Source: Nageia nagi (taxonomy: Eukaryota; Pinophyta). From it: DNA of 64,000 bases. A program made the position numbers and the translations under genes. Each line of letters opens with the position of its first letter. Position 1 is the stretch's first letter. Of this stretch, positions 1 through 12,065 are shown in pieces. The notes beneath the pieces were generated by a model that had not been told where the DNA came from, searched no databases, and saw only the letters and a program-made list of their open reading frames with translations. The stretch is taken from the NCBI GenBank assembly GCA_050084985.1, contig JBITNC010000001.1, positions 34,472,001 through 34,536,000 of the forward strand. The letters run 5' to 3'.

Positions 1-330
1 GTGCATATCATGCTTTTGTACATTGGTTAAAAGAATGATCCAAGGAGAAATTTTTGCCTATATATAGAAGGCTTCTTTTTTGAATCATACATAATTTGTG
101 GAGTAAAGTTATGCTAGTGTATAGTGTTTAGGAGTTGAGGTTAGAAAGATTATAAGAGTTCCTATTGTGAATGAAGTGAGATCTAGTTAGTGGATGTACT
201 CTAGTTGGAGGAACCACCTACATCTTGAGTTATCTTTGTGAGATTGCTTTGTGAGTCATTTAGATGTGATTTGTGAGCTTACTTATGATCTTGAGAGTTT
301 AGAGTTGTTTATTTTATAGTTCAACTCTCA
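1..330 (+). mobile_element. 5' LTR of Copia-A, truncated by the window edge
   Basis: This stretch matches 12934-13267, the inner and right part of the LTR at 12769-13267, almost base for base. It ends in CTCA, directly before a tRNA-type primer binding site. The first ~165 bp of the LTR lie outside the window, so the upstream target duplication cannot be checked. The LTR should hold the promoter and polyadenylation signals, but I could not place a certain TATA box. Confidence 0.93.
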
Positions 331-333
331 TAA

Positions 334-349
334 TTGGTATCAAAGCTCC
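334..349 (+). other. Primer binding site of Copia-A (initiator tRNA-Met type)
   Basis: The sequence TTGGTATCAAAGCTCC begins 3 bp after the LTR end. It is one or two changes from the TGGTATCAGAGC core that plant copia elements use to pair with the 3' end of initiator tRNA-Met. It fixes the element on the + strand. Confidence 0.9.
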
Positions 350-3116
350 TTGGAGGCTCTTCTTCACATCTTGGTGTTAAGGCTCTTCTTATACAACTTG
401 GTGATCTTCATTCCTCATCTTAAACTCCATTAGTGAGGTAAAACTAAGAGAAGGTATAAATTTTCTCCTCCTTTATTATTTAATAGATTATTGTACTAAC
501 ATATTACTTGCTATGTGTTAGCCCTCTTTTTTTTAAAAAAATATGGTTAACAAAAGTTGCAATTTTTTTTACTAACCTTTTATGTTACTTGCAATTTGTA
601 ACTGCTATAAATTTTTTTAAAAAAGGGGTTAGTATACAAAAATTGCATTTTTTTTCTTATTCCATATAATAAATTATTTTTTGTAAAGAAGTGTATAAAA
701 AGTTATTATTTTTTACATATTATTACTATATTATTACTAAGACTATTTTGTCAGATGCAATTTTTTTAGCAATAGTATGTTATAGTTAATTCTTTCTTTT
801 GCAAATACTTTCCTATTGTACAAATTATAGAGTAAAGTATGATGAAAGTAATTTTTTTTATCTACTACATTTGTTTGTTACAATGTTTGTATTTCAATTA
901 AAAAAAAGAAAGAAAGGGAAGGGAGTTTATAGATAAACAATGGAGGAAATTGTTCAAAAGTGAACATTTTTCAAAGAACCTTTTTTATAAAAAAATTGTA
1001 ATATGTTGGTTGAACCATTTATTAGAGAAGGGGTTGATTGTCATGGAAACAACCTTAATGGTGGAGTGAGCCATGGTTTTTGAATCCAGCCTCCTCCTTA
1101 CCCTTAGCAACATAGCCTCCTTTTGTCACATGGTTTCAACCCCACTTCTTGCTTTGGTTTGACCTTGCAAAACCCTACATGGCATCATTTATTTTTATAA
1201 AAGGGACCTCAAGGCCCTCACAACTGGTCAATGCTTTATTCTTCTTTTTTCCCCTATGCTCATTGGGCCATGGTCATCCTTTTCTCACCATGTAGTGCAC
1301 TAAACTTAACCCCTTGTGTGTCCTCCATCAATGCATCTTAGCTTCCCCCTTGCTCCAACCTCCATTCACGATTTCTTCTCTAGTCGCTCATAGTTGCTCA
1401 CCCCTCTGCCATTTTTTATGTCCACCCTCATAAGCCTTGTGCACTATTCTAGATCCTTCTCTTTAGCTTATGGATACTTTTATTCCATGCTCATTAACTC
1501 TTGGTTGATGCATTACTTTTGAGGCATTTATTTATTTTTATTTTCTTACATGAAAACCCTTTTTTTTTATCATGACATGCCTTAATTTCACTTATGCATG
1601 GAGTAAAAATGTAAAAAAGCATTAAAATTGATGGTGCATTTAATTTTTTCTTACAAGTAGTCAGATCATCATTTTTTTTAATCTAACTTGGAGTGTTTAG
1701 AGAAATCAATATGCCTTAAAAGTATTTGACTCAAGGAAAGTAGCATTAATAGCTAAGTCAAAATAAAGGGTTATCATCATTTTCTCTCTAAATGATTATA
1801 CACCTTTAAAAAAAATGCCTATTTTTTTTAAAAATCTTGATGATTTAAAAAAAAATATAGGTATTTATGTTGAAAAACATTTATTGCATGCAATTACTTA
1901 AGTGTGAGTATCATTTTTTTAACTAGCATGCTTATTCAAGTTTTATTTAAAGGGATCTTTTTTTTAAGTAAAAGAGGGTGAAAGTTTATAATTCTTTACA
2001 TAATTTGATCCTTATATTGAAAAGAATTTAAAGACTTTATCCTTATGCAAAAATAAAATTTGGAAATGATACTTGCTAAAGTATTTATCCTTTATGACAT
2101 GTCAATTATTTTTTTAAGTATTGATAATCCTTATGCAATACTTAAAATTTTATGATCTTTGATACAATGATATGAATTAAAGTTGATGTATTTTTAAAAG
2201 TTTTAAAGTTAACTTATGCAAATAATGCATGCTTATTACTTAAAATCTTAAGTTATGATGCAATTTACTTCCTTATGTAAGAATGTGCTTATGTAAAATA
2301 AGGAATGATGTAAAAATATCTTTTAAGGGTTAGTAAACAAAACCCATTGGACTCTTAGGTTCTAAGTTATAAATGGATGGTGTTTTTATTTATGAATTTA
2401 TTTTTTATTTCATACTTATTTTTTTTATTTAGTTATGCAAAAATGCATACATTGAAATGAGAAACCCCCTAAAATGAATATATCCACATGTACATTCACA
2501 ATATGACTTGCTTGAGGAGCCATAAGGTGAAGATAGGTATACTAAAGCTTTTAAGTTTGATGATCCAAATGATAAAAAGTTTATACTTCTCAATTACTCT
2601 TAAATCCTTTGTTAGTATAGATATAACTCCAATAGGTGGATAACATGTGTGTAGTGATACCACATGTCTGTATGTTCATTTAGGGATTATCTTGATAATC
2701 TAGGAGGATAACTTAAAACCTAATCAAGATTAATAATTTGGTTGATCCAATAAATATTATAACCTTAAAAAATAGTAGGTACTTCTCTTTGTGAGTAAGT
2801 CTAATATTGATCAAGGTAACTGGTTGAGGATTGGTAGTACTTGGGCTCCTCTTATGTAGGCATCCAAGTGAAGGCCTAATTTTTAACAAAAAAACAAACC
2901 TCAATAATGTCACTCTACATCTACGATTCTTAAGATGTGAAATGTATTTGAGTACATAGATTATTATTTGAGTTGTAAAATATTTTCACTAGTGAATCAA
3001 ATCAAGCATGCATTAGTTAATTAAATAAAATATGTATTACTTACTTGGTTAAAACTTAATATATAATGTTGTTATTAAACTACATGCTTATTATTTTACA
3101 CATTATTATGTAGCAA
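350..3116 (+). other. Long untranslated leader of Copia-A
   Basis: About 2.8 kb separates the primer binding site from the gag start, unusually long for a copia element. It is very AT-rich with many T and A runs. A C/T-rich patch at about 1060-1510 has a counterpart in Copia-B near 39600-40000. The last ~800 bp (about 2300-3116) are clearly related to the leaders of Copia-C (13600-14348) and Copia-B (40900-41745). No coding region is convincing here. The short reverse-strand reading frame near 2713-2913 recurs in Copia-B only because the DNA is homologous. Confidence 0.8.
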
Positions 3117-4080
3117 ATGGAAGACTCTTTTTTATTAAACACATTCTTGATAGTTCTAACTTTGGTATTTAAGAAACTTAGATGAGAGCTAAATTGCAAA
3201 CAAGAAAGCTTTGGCAAACATTGAATGAGAATCTTGTACCTCATATAGATGAGAAGGCACTAGAGGCTTACAACACAAAGAATGAGTTGGAAATCTTCAT
3301 GATCTTTTGTGTAGTTTTAGATGATATTATTTTGATGATTTTCTCAACCTCAATAAAAGAAGCTTAGGATAAGCTTAAACAAATATACCTTGGTTCAAAG
3401 TTTTTAAGAGGGTTTACCATTCTCCAAAAGTTACTTCAATCTCATTAAGAGAAAGATGAAAATGTTGCCATCTACTTGAACAAAATCATTATCCTAAAGA
3501 CCTAACTTATTACTTATAGATGCAATTCAATCAATGATGAGTTCATAGTCTTTATCATTCTTAAAAGTCTTCAAATTTTGAAAACCCTTAACAAAAGGTT
3601 ATGGAAATAAGGCTTGATGATGAAGAAAAAGTCTTCTCCTTTGAGAACCTTTCTAGGCTCTTTTTGAAGCATGAGAAAAATTTTAACAAAAAGATATTGA
3701 TTTATTCTCCTACAGATAATAACATTGCTCTTAGAGCAACAAAATTCTTTCAAAGAGAAGTTCAACCATCAAAATAAATCTTATCCTTCTTCCTCCAAAA
3801 GGTTTGAGAAAAGAGGTAATGGCAACAATAGTAGTAGTAATAATGGTAATAATGACAATAACAAGAACAACAATAATAACAAGAACAATGGCAACAATAA
3901 CCACTTCAACCAAAGACATAAAAAAGGCAAAACAAATAATCCATATCTTAAGGAAAAGTTTGATGGTAATTGTAACTATTATGGCATCCAAGGTCATAAA
4001 TAAGTTGATTGCTACAAAAAGAAAAGAGAGAAAAACAATGAAGGTAATGAAAATATAAATAATTTCAAAAAAAAAAAATT
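3117..4080 (+). pseudogene. Copia-A gag (broken)
   Basis: The nucleocapsid precursor gene starts at ATG 3117 (MEDSFLLN), matching MGDSFAPKH in Copia-C. A frameshift follows within about 20 codons, and the reading continues from 3182 as MRAKLQTRKLWQTLNEN, the usual copia Gag N-terminal pattern. More stops follow at 3367 and beyond. An Asn-rich, low-complexity tract (about 3810-3910) precedes the zinc knuckle near 3965-4010. The knuckle reads C-N-Y-Y-x-x-x-x-H-K-stop-V-D-C: the second Cys is Tyr and a Lys-type codon is TAA. The protein cannot be made, and the family assignment rests on the two sister copies in this window. Confidence 0.85.
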
Positions 4081-5070
4081 CAAGTTGGTTTTGCTACAAT
4101 GCTCTATTTCATATCTCGCACTTTTTTATATGATTAAATTATTGACTCTGGGTTTCACTAATCACCTATGCTTTGAAAATAATAAGTTTAAGAACTTTCA
4201 TAAGTATAGAAAAGATGCGATTATGATAGGTGATAACTCTACCCTTGAATTCTAAGGAATTGAGAGTGTATTTATTCATGAAAAGGTTTTTTATAATGTG
4301 TTCTATATTTCTAAGCTTAAGATGAACCTTCTCTCTATGATCTAAGTTGTTAGAAAAGAGTACTTTTTTGAATTTGACTCTCAATCCTAGTGCATTAAGA
4401 AAAGAATTACTAAGTTGGTTAAAGGGTTAGTAAAAGGTGATCTCTACATTGTAGATCAAGTTTCAACAAAGATGTATCTTTTTATAAATGTATGTTTTGG
4501 AGGTAACTTTTGGTACTATTGTTTAGGGCACCTTAACCATAAGAGTATTCAAATCATGGAAGATCAAAAACTTGTGGAAGGTTTGCCTTCAATTTCTTAT
4601 TCGATTGGTCTATGTGAGAAGTGCATTATTGACAAGATACATAGATAAAAGTTTGAAAAATTTAAGACAACAAGAATATCTCAACCTTTCAACTTGTGTA
4701 TTTAGATTTGATGGGTCCATTTTAGACTAACTCGCTTAAAGGAGAATCTTATGTCTTGACCTTCAATGATAACTTTATTAGAATGAACTTTGGGTATCTA
4801 CTTGAGCACAAAGATCAAACCTTTAAGAGTTTTAAGGTTTTTAAGGCTTTTGTTGAAAATCAAACTAACCTTAAAATTAAGATTTTGAGATCAAATAATG
4901 GGGAATAATACAATAGCAATAAGTTCAATGACTATTGTGCTAAGTATGGAATCAACAGACATTTTATGATTCCTTACATTCCTTAGTAGAATGTGTTTTA
5001 GAAAGGAAAAATAAAATAATTATGGAAATAGCTAGATGCATGTTGGGTAATTTTCTATTTCTATGGGATG
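4081..5070 (+). pseudogene. Copia-A pol, 5' part: protease, GAG-pre-integrase, start of integrase (broken)
   Basis: A decayed protease region (about 4140-4390) is followed by the GAG-pre-integrase domain at 4415-4648. That domain keeps the H-x3-H spacing (GHLNHKSI) and the CxxC of the integrase zinc site (LCEKCIIDK). Integrase-core remnants then run to 5070 and include FGYLLEHKDQTFKSFKVF and an ILRSNNGE segment where the catalytic Asp of SDNGGE is now Asn. The last codons before the break keep the catalytic Glu (ERKNKIIME near 4996). Many stops are present. The reading is interrupted at 5070 by Copia-N and resumes at 10060. Confidence 0.85.
5066..5070. repeat. Left target-site duplication of Copia-N (degenerate)
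   Basis: GGATG lies before the Copia-N 5' LTR and AGGTG (10055-10059) after its 3' LTR. The uninterrupted sister sequence in Copia-B at the same site reads AAGGTGAAGC, so the duplicated pentamer was probably AGGTG. The left copy has since changed at two positions. Confidence 0.6.
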
Positions 5071-5432
5071 TGTAGACAACTCAGCACAGTTTAACGAGCT
5101 GCTATGATTGGTATTTATGCAGTTGGTGGTTACAGCAAGAATACGTTAAAAATATTTAAACTGATGAAGTAGTTGGGAACAGATTGGTATGTAACATTTT
5201 GTATGCATTCTGCTTGTATGTAGCTGTGGTAGTGTAGTGAGGCAAGCTGAAAATATTTTTTCAGATGAGCTCCAGATGAACTGACATGCTCCAGATGAAC
5301 TCTAGACGTGCTCTAGATGAGCTCTAGATGAGCTTGAGAAGTGTTTATTGAAGCTCTAGTATTGTATCTGCTCCATGTTAATGCAATCTGTTATTTGATG
5401 TTTCAATTTTGTGTAATGGTCAAAATTCTTCA
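5071..5432 (+). mobile_element. 5' LTR of Copia-N
   Basis: This 362-bp direct repeat is shared with 9708-10054, begins TGTAGACAAC and ends TTCA. It differs from the 3' copy by many substitutions and small indels, so the insertion is not recent. A short internal series of 'CTCCAGATGAGCT'-like repeats sits near its middle (about 5265-5335). Confidence 0.93.
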
Positions 5433-5433
5433 T

Positions 5434-5448
5434 TTGGTATCAAAGCTT
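5434..5448 (+). other. Primer binding site of Copia-N
   Basis: TTGGTATCAAAGCTT follows the LTR end by one base and matches the initiator tRNA-Met type used by plant copia elements. Confidence 0.88.
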
Positions 5449-5536
5449 TGTTGGGTTGAGCTGGGTTTGAGAAAGCCTGTGGCTTCTAGCAATTGTAAAA
5501 TTGCTTGTAGTGTTTTGGTTTCTTATTTGTAGTATA

Positions 5537-6480
5537 ATGGCAGCAACACAAGCTAATCCATTCCCATTCTAGAGTTTGATGGCAATGACTATGGATATTG
5601 GAGCATCAAGATACAACTTTGCTCTTTGGCAAAGATTGGGATGTTGTTGATGATGGCTATGTAGACCAGCAGATTGGACTCCTTTCTGTAGAAGATAAGA
5701 AAGCTATGAAGGAATGTAGGAGCAAGAACTCTCTTACCTTGTCTCATCTCCAAGCAGCTCTTGATAGGAGCATTTTTCCAAGAATTGCAGGCTGCAAGAT
5801 AGCCAAAGAGGCTTGGGCTGTGTTGAAGGTAGGATTCCAAGGGAGTGATCAAGTGAAGGAGGTAAAATTGTAGACTCTAAGGATAGAATTTGAGAATTTA
5901 AAAATGAAGGATAGTGAAAAAGCTTTAGATTATTATGTTAGAGTGAAAGAGATTGTGAACAAAATGCTAACTCTTGGAGAGACCTTGGAGAAGGCTATTG
6001 TAATAAAAAAAATTCTGAGATCTCTTACCAAGAGTGGCATCACATTGCTGTGATATTGATGGAGATAAAAGACCTCTCTCAAATGGAGATAGATTCTCTC
6101 ATTGGCTCCTTATGTCTCATGAAGAAATGGTTGATGATGAACTAGTCCAATCCAGTAAAGAGGAGAAAGCCTTTGCTGCAAAAGAAGGTGATTCTAGCTC
6201 AAATGGACAAGGTAGAGGCAGAGGTAGAGGCCAACAAAGAGGGAGAGGTAGAGGTAGAGGAAGAGGAGGCTCTTCCACACAAGAGGAAGAGGTAGAAGCA
6301 ATGGTGACAAGAGGAATGCTCAATGTTACTACTACAACAAGTATGGGCATTATGAGAGGGAGTGTAGAGCAAAACAAGCGACAAATGGTGATGGAAAATT
6401 GGCAAATTTTGGAGAGGAAGAAGAGTATGGTGAAACTCTCTTTCTTTCCATGGAGGAGACAACCAATATGGCTGAAAAAA
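5537..6480 (+). pseudogene. Copia-N gag (broken)
   Basis: The start ATG at 5537 gives MAATQANPFP, followed by a frameshift. The normal Gag reading continues as GYWSIKIQ near 5590 and then through 5598-5873 (DRSIFPRIAGCKIAKEAWAVL). A stop at 5871 and further shifts follow. A Gly-Arg repeat tract at about 6210-6270 precedes the zinc knuckle at 6324-6377, which reads C-Y-Y-Y-x4-H-x4-C. The second zinc Cys is Tyr, a single G-to-A change from TGC. Gag normally packages element RNA. This copy is dead, and the lineage within copia is not resolved. Confidence 0.87.
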
Positions 6481-7031
6481 AATAAGAGGAGACTTGGTTG
6501 TTGGACTCTGGATGTTCAAACCATATGACCGGTAAGGGGGAGCTACTTTCATCCATGGACCATTCCTACAAGTCAAGTATCCAGCTTGGCAATAATTCTG
6601 CAATTGAGGTGGCTGGTAAAGCATGCTTGAGGTGCCTACCAAGCATGGGATGAAGAAGATGCACAATGTGTATCACATTTCCAGATATGGCTCATAGTTT
6701 GTTGAGTATTGGGCAAATGTTGGAAAATAACTACAAGCTAGTTTTTGATGAGGGTAAGTGTAAAATTTTTGATAAGAACCATGGGCATAAGTTAGTTTCT
6801 ACTGTTAAAATGTCTCCAAATCGTTTATTCCAATTGAAACTTGGAAAAAAGGGGGATAATATTCTTGCAAATGTGGCTGTTAAAGATGAGTCCTGGTTAT
6901 GGCATCTTAGATTTGGACATGTAAATTTCAGTAGTTTGAAACTATTTCATAATCTAGTTCATGGTTTACCTCTTGTTGAAAATCCAAAATCAGTTTGTGA
7001 AAGTTGTGTGTTGGGCAAGGAAACAAGGTAG
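6481..7031 (+). pseudogene. Copia-N protease and GAG-pre-integrase
   Basis: The aspartic protease start is visible at 6493-6546 as WLLDSGCSNHMTG with the catalytic Asp codon at 6504. This is the classic plant copia form of the D-S-G motif. After a frame change, 6666-7031 carries the GAG-pre-integrase and integrase zinc-binding region: WHLRFGHVNFSSL supplies the two His and CESCVLGKE the two Cys. The region is well preserved compared with its neighbours. It lies in a different frame from gag and needs at least two frame changes to join it. Confidence 0.9.
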
Positions 7032-8070
7032 AAATTTGATCATGGGAAAGCATGGAGGGCCTCATTCCCACTACAATTGGTTCATACTAATTTATGTGGA
7101 CCAATGCAAAACAAAAGTCTTGTATGAGTTCTTACTTTCTCACCTTCATTGATGATTTTAGTAGAATGTGTTGGGTCTATTTTTTGAAGCATAAAGATGA
7201 AGCATTTGAGTTTTTTAAAGAATTCAAAGAGATGGTTGAGAATGAATGTGAACATAAGATTAAATGTGTGAGGAGTGATAGAGGAGGAGAGTATTCTTCT
7301 ACTAATTTTTTTGAGTTTTGCAAGCAAAATGGCATCAAAAGATAGTTTACTACAGCCTATACTCCTCAACAAAATGGTGTGGCAGAGAGGAAGAATAGAA
7401 CTCTCATGGAGATGGCAACATGTTTGATGCAATCCACAAAATTGCATTACATGTATTGGGCTGAAGCGGTAAAGACAACAAACTACATCTTGAATAGGTG
7501 TTCCACTAGTGCTTTGATGGCACGACCCCCTATGAGGCTTGGTATGATAAGAAGCCTACTGTCTGGCATTTCAGAGTTTTTGGGTGTTTGGCATATGCTC
7601 ATGTGCCAAAGGAGCATAGAAAAAAGTTGGATGTAAAGAGTGAACCATGTGTGTTCATTGGATACAGTGATGAGAGTAAAGCATATAGGCTTTACAACCC
7701 CAAAACCAAGAAAATACTTCTCTCTCGAGATGTCATTTTTGAGAAGGGGAAAGTGTATGGACAGTAGCAAAAATGCATTGTAGACATTGGAGGAGGAGTG
7801 ACCAGCCATGAAGATACTTCACAAGCAAAGAATGTGCAACCCAAGAGATCAAATTCTCTTCCAAACCTCCAAGTGGTGCCTCCAAGTCCTCCATCAAGTC
7901 CATCTCAATGATCAACATCCACTCCAAGCTCACCTTCAAGTGGTGGCTCTCCAAATGTGATCCAAGAAGTGATGAAGACCAAGAGAGGTAAAAAGACACT
8001 TTCAAAACCATCCTCCTTCTCAACTTTTAGATCAAAATTTCCATCAAAGATTAACAAGAAGTCAATTTCA
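7032..8070 (+). pseudogene. Copia-N integrase core
   Basis: The DDE integrase core is readable. FIDDFSRMCWVYFLKHK (near 7147-7197) carries the first Asp, RSDRGGEYSS (near 7275) the second, and QQNGVAERKNR (near 7368-7398) the Glu. So all three catalytic residues survive. A TAG at 7343-7345 interrupts the frame where Gln is expected (KR-stop-FTTAYTPQQ), a single C-to-T change from CAG. Further frame changes follow in the C-terminal part to about 8070. Confidence 0.9.
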
Positions 8071-9060
8071 TGAAATGGAGAAGTTTGTTAAGCAATTTAG
8101 CAATATGGAACTTGATGAGGATCCAAAGGGTGAGATGGTGAACTATGCTTTGTGTGCAGTCCAAAATACTAATATTTCTATTTTTGATCCATCTTATTAT
8201 GAGGAAGCTTGCACCAAAAATGTGTGGGTGAAGGCTATGCAAGAGGAGCTTCACTCCATAAACAAAAATGACACTTGGGAACTTTGTGAGTTGCCTAAAG
8301 GAAATGTGTGGGCTCCAAGTGGGTCTACAAGACCAAGTACAATAGTGATGGTACCATAGAGAGACACAAAGCAAGATTGGTTGCTAAAGGATTCACACAA
8401 AAACATGGTGTAGACTTTGAAGAGACTTTTGCACCAGTTGCAAGGCAAGAAATAGTAAGGTTGCTCCTTTCAATGGCTGTCCCAAAACCATTGGAGTGTC
8501 TACCACATGGATGTGAAGAGTGCATTCTTGAATGGTTACTTGGATGAAGAGGTTTTTATACATCAGCCTCAAGGTTTTCAAGTGCAAGGCAAAGAACATC
8601 ATGTGTACAAGCTCAAGAAGGCCTTGTATGGTCTTAACAAGCTCCAAGAGCTTGGTACACTCCATAGATGGATACTTTCAGAATTTTGGACTCATGAGGA
8701 GCAAGAATGAGCCAACACTCTACATCAAGAGAGAAGGTAATTCAGAATTTGCTTATTTCTCTTTATGTTGATGATTTGATATATATGGGAAGTGATCCCA
8801 TCTTGAACAACAAATTTAAGACTATTTGATGAATGAGTTTGAAATGAAGGATTTGGGCCTTATGAGGTACTTTCTTGGCATGGAGGTCCACCAATGTCAA
8901 GAAGAGATTTTTGTTTGTCAAAGTAAATATGCAAGGGACATGTTTCTAAGTATGGTAATGATGAATTGTATCTGTTCACAATCTTTAGCTCATGGTGAGT
9001 TGCTGTGTAAGGATGATGGTGCTCCAAAAGCAAGTGTGACATAATTTAGAAGCATAGTTG
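8071..9060 (+). pseudogene. Copia-N reverse transcriptase (frameshifted)
   Basis: The reverse transcriptase starts around 8075 with the linker segment EACTKNVWVKAMQEEL. The first conserved block is [20 protein letters not shown] (8360-8420), then [15 protein letters not shown] (8510-8550) and the active site YVDDLIYM (near 8766-8790), then a typical MKDLGLMRYFLGMEV block (8841-8885). At least three frame changes and several stops break it. All key motifs are still present, so the copy decayed by small lesions rather than large deletions. Confidence 0.92.
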
Positions 9061-9696
9061 GTAGCCTTATGTTCCTTTGCAACACTAGGCTTGATATACA
9101 ATTTGCTATCTCTTTGGTATCTAGATACATGAATGATCCTTCTATTTTGCATTTGAAGGCTGTAAAATGCATTTTGAGCTATGTCAAAGGTACCATTGGT
9201 TATGGTCTTCACTACTCTCATGTTGAAAAATTTAAGCTTGGGTTTTAGTGACAGTGATTGGGGTAGCAATTTGGATGATAGGAAGTCCACTTCTGGGCAA
9301 TGTTTCTCACTTAGTTTAGGAATGATAACATGGAGTTCTAAGAAGCAATCTACAGTTGCTCTCTCTTCTTGTGAGGCTGAGTATATAGCCCTCACTGAGC
9401 TAGTGCACAAGCCTTATGGTTAAGGAAGCACTTGATGAAATTGGTGAGAAACAACATGGACCAAAATTCTTTATGTGACAACCAAAGTGCCATTAGTTGG
9501 CACATAATCCCATCCACACATAAGGTCAAAGCACTTCCAACTCAAGTACCACTTCATTCGTGACATGGTGGAGAAGGACCAAATTCAGCTTCACTATTGC
9601 AACACCAAGATCAACTTGGCTGATATTTTCATAAAAGGTGTTGTCAAAGCTCAGTATGTGATGCTCAGAGACTCCATGGTGAGTCCTCTTTGCATC
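9061..9696 (+). pseudogene. Copia-N RNase H and pol C-terminus
   Basis: The RNase H domain is clear in 9181-9423: FSDSDWGSNLDDRKSTSGQC carries the catalytic Asp residues and LSSCEAEYIALTE the second motif. A stop at 9421 and a frameshift follow. The C-terminal tail ending in a DMVEKDQIQL / LADIFIKG segment is readable to about 9695, immediately before the polypurine tract. Order and spacing are those of a standard copia pol. Confidence 0.9.
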
Positions 9697-9707
9697 AAGG
9701 GGGAGAA
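9697..9707 (+). other. Polypurine tract of Copia-N
   Basis: AAGGGGGAGAA directly precedes the 3' LTR and would prime plus-strand DNA synthesis. Confidence 0.9.
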
Positions 9708-10054
9708 TGTAGACAACTCAGCATAGTTTAATCGGTTGCTATGATTGGTAGTTATGTAGTTGGTGGTTACAGCAAGAATACATTAAAATGTTTAAACTGA
9801 TGAAGTAGTTGGGGAACAATTGGTATGTAACATTTTGTATGCATTCTGCTTGTATGAGCTGTGGTAGTGTAGTGGAGGTGAGCTGAAAATATTTTTTAGA
9901 TGAGCTCCAGACGAACTCGGACGTGATGACTCCGATTGAGGCTCCAGATGAGCTCGAGAAGTGTTTATTGAAGCTCTAGGATTGTAATCTTGCTCCATGT
10001 TAATGCAATCTATTATTTGATGTTTCAATTTTGTGTAATGGTCAAAATTATTCA
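9708..10054 (+). mobile_element. 3' LTR of Copia-N
   Basis: This 347-bp copy of the 5' LTR (5071-5432) also begins TGTAGACAAC and ends TTCA. Its right flank, AGGTGAAGCTATGAG, resumes the Copia-A integrase coding sequence exactly where it was cut. This shows a clean insertion. Confidence 0.93.
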
Positions 10055-10059
10055 AGGTG

Positions 10060-12065
10060 AAGCTATGAGAATTGTTATTTACATCTTGAATAGGTGTTCC
10101 ACAAAAGCTATTTAGGGTAAAACTCTTTTTATGGTATGCATTGGAAGAAAACCTAACATTTCACACCTTAGAGTGTTTGGTTATGAAGCATTCTATTATA
10201 TTATTTTTTAAAAAAGAATAAGTTAGATAAAAGGGCTAAAAAATGCATCCTTATGGGTTATGATAGTCAACATAGAGGCTACAGGTTCTAATCTCCATCC
10301 TACAAAGCTATGTTTGTTTTAAAGGATGTAAAGTTCAATGAACTTCTTGAAGAATCTACTTCTAATGAAGATGTTGATGATCTAGAGGACTCTTCAATTG
10401 CATTTAACTGGTTAGATATTAATGAAGATAAGTCAACTTAAGAACAATATTCTCCAACACAAAGGGTAACATTGATTTATGACCTTGAACAAATCCTTAT
10501 TTTCTAAAATTAACAACAATCATGAGCCCTCATCTTCAAATAAGCTTTCAAACATGAGTGTTGGATGGAAGCCATGAAAGTGGAGTATGAGGTTCTTAGA
10601 AAAATGAAACTTAGGACTTGGTTCCTTATCCTAATGAGAAGAATGTGATTGGTAATAAGTGGATCAACAAGGTCAAGTTCAATTCAGTTAGAGAGTTTGA
10701 AAAATATAAGGAAAGGTTAGTAGCAAAATTTTTGCTTAGAAATATAGTGTAGATTATGAGAAAATATTTTCTTCAGTGGTAAAGATGCCCATTGTTAGAA
10801 TTATCTTTACTCTTTTTGTGGTTCAAAGATAGAAAGTTCTTCAACTTGACATCAAGAGTGCATTCCTCAATGGTGACTTAGATGTGGAAATATTTATAAA
10901 TCAACTAGAAGGGTTTATTATGAAAGGTAATAATCCTTTGTGTGCAAGCTAAAAAAATCATTTTATATATTTAAAAAAGCATCTAGAGCCTAGTATAAAA
11001 AAAATTTAAGATATTTTATAGATATTAGTTTCTTCAAGTGTTTTTCAAACCTTGATCTATATGTGCTCAATTAGGTAAAAGATGTGGTCTTAATTCTTAT
11101 TTATGTGGATGATTTTTTGATTACTAAAAATAATGATGAAATTATTTAGGAATGCATATCCAAACTTAAGTCAACATTTGAAATGATTGATCTTGGTCTC
11201 TTGCACTACTATCTTGAAATGCAAGTGTATCAATATAAGGATTGTACTTATCTCAATCAATCTAAGTATATATCAAACATCTTTTAAAAGTTTGGAATGG
11301 AGGAGTGTAGATATGCTATGATCCCAATATCTCCTAAAATCATTATTTCTCTAAGCTCCAAGTCTCAGTTGGTTGATGCTACTACTTACAGGAAATTAAC
11401 TAGTAATCTTTTATATTTGACTATATCCAAGTCAAATATTACTTTTACAGTGAATATGATGGCATAATTCATGCAAAAACCATATGTTGAGCACCTCAAT
11501 TCTATTAAATAAATCTTGAGATATGTTGTAGGGACTAAGGATCTTACTCTCAAATATTTTAAATTTTTCTCATTTATTCTCTTTGAATTCTTAGATTTTG
11601 ACTATAGGGGAGATAGAGATGATAAGAAATCAACCTCTACATATGTGTTTAGCATTGGTTCAAGTGCTATCTTGTGGGTTTCTAAGAATTAGCCTATTAT
11701 TTTTGTTTTCACCATAGAAGCTAAATACCATGCCATCTTTATTGCAATCCAAAAAGCCATTTGGTTAAGGCATCTTTTGAAAGAAATTGGGTATGAGCAA
11801 GGTGGCTCATCTTTAATTTCTTAGATAATCAATCAGTGATCTCTTTAGTTAAGAATCTTATGTTCCATCAAAAAATAAAACATATGGAAATCCAAGCATA
11901 TTTTATTAAAGAGAAGGTTTTTGATGGTATCATACACTTGGAATATTATCCATTCACCTTGAATTCCATTGATTTGTTCATCAAATCCCTCTCAAAAGCT
12001 TAGTTTTGTAAGCTTAGAGATGCTATTAAGTTGGTAAAGTTTCCCTTTAGGGGGAGTGAAGTTTG
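10060..12065 (+). pseudogene. Copia-A pol, 3' part: integrase end, reverse transcriptase, RNase H (broken)
   Basis: After Copia-N the integrase C-terminal part resumes (VIYILNRCSTKAI, then ISHLRVFGYEAF near 10160). Reverse-transcriptase motifs follow: GNKWINKVKFNS (about 10650), LDIKSAFLNGDLDVE (10845-10890) and the active site YVDD at 11102-11113. RNase H is seen as DFDYRGDRDDKKSTST (about 11594-11640), followed by IEAKYHAIF and DNQSVISLVKN. The gene ends near 12065 with the VKFPFRGS tail. Stops and frameshifts are frequent, but every domain is present. The layout matches Copia-B closely. Confidence 0.88.

Noticed and set aside
2713-2913. Reverse-strand small ORF conserved between the Copia-A and Copia-B leaders (also 41447-41632)
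   Set aside because: The similarity is explained by homologous leader DNA. Length, start and frame are not preserved.
6034-6528. A 164-codon + strand frame with a Gly-Arg repeat, as a separate RNA-binding protein gene
   Set aside because: It is part of Copia-N gag read across a frame change. The zinc knuckle and protease continue in the neighbouring frames, and it lies between proven LTRs.
6117-6666. Reverse-strand frames opposite Copia-N gag
   Set aside because: Antisense of the low-complexity Gly-Arg tract, with Pro/Leu/Ser-rich translation and no supporting motif.
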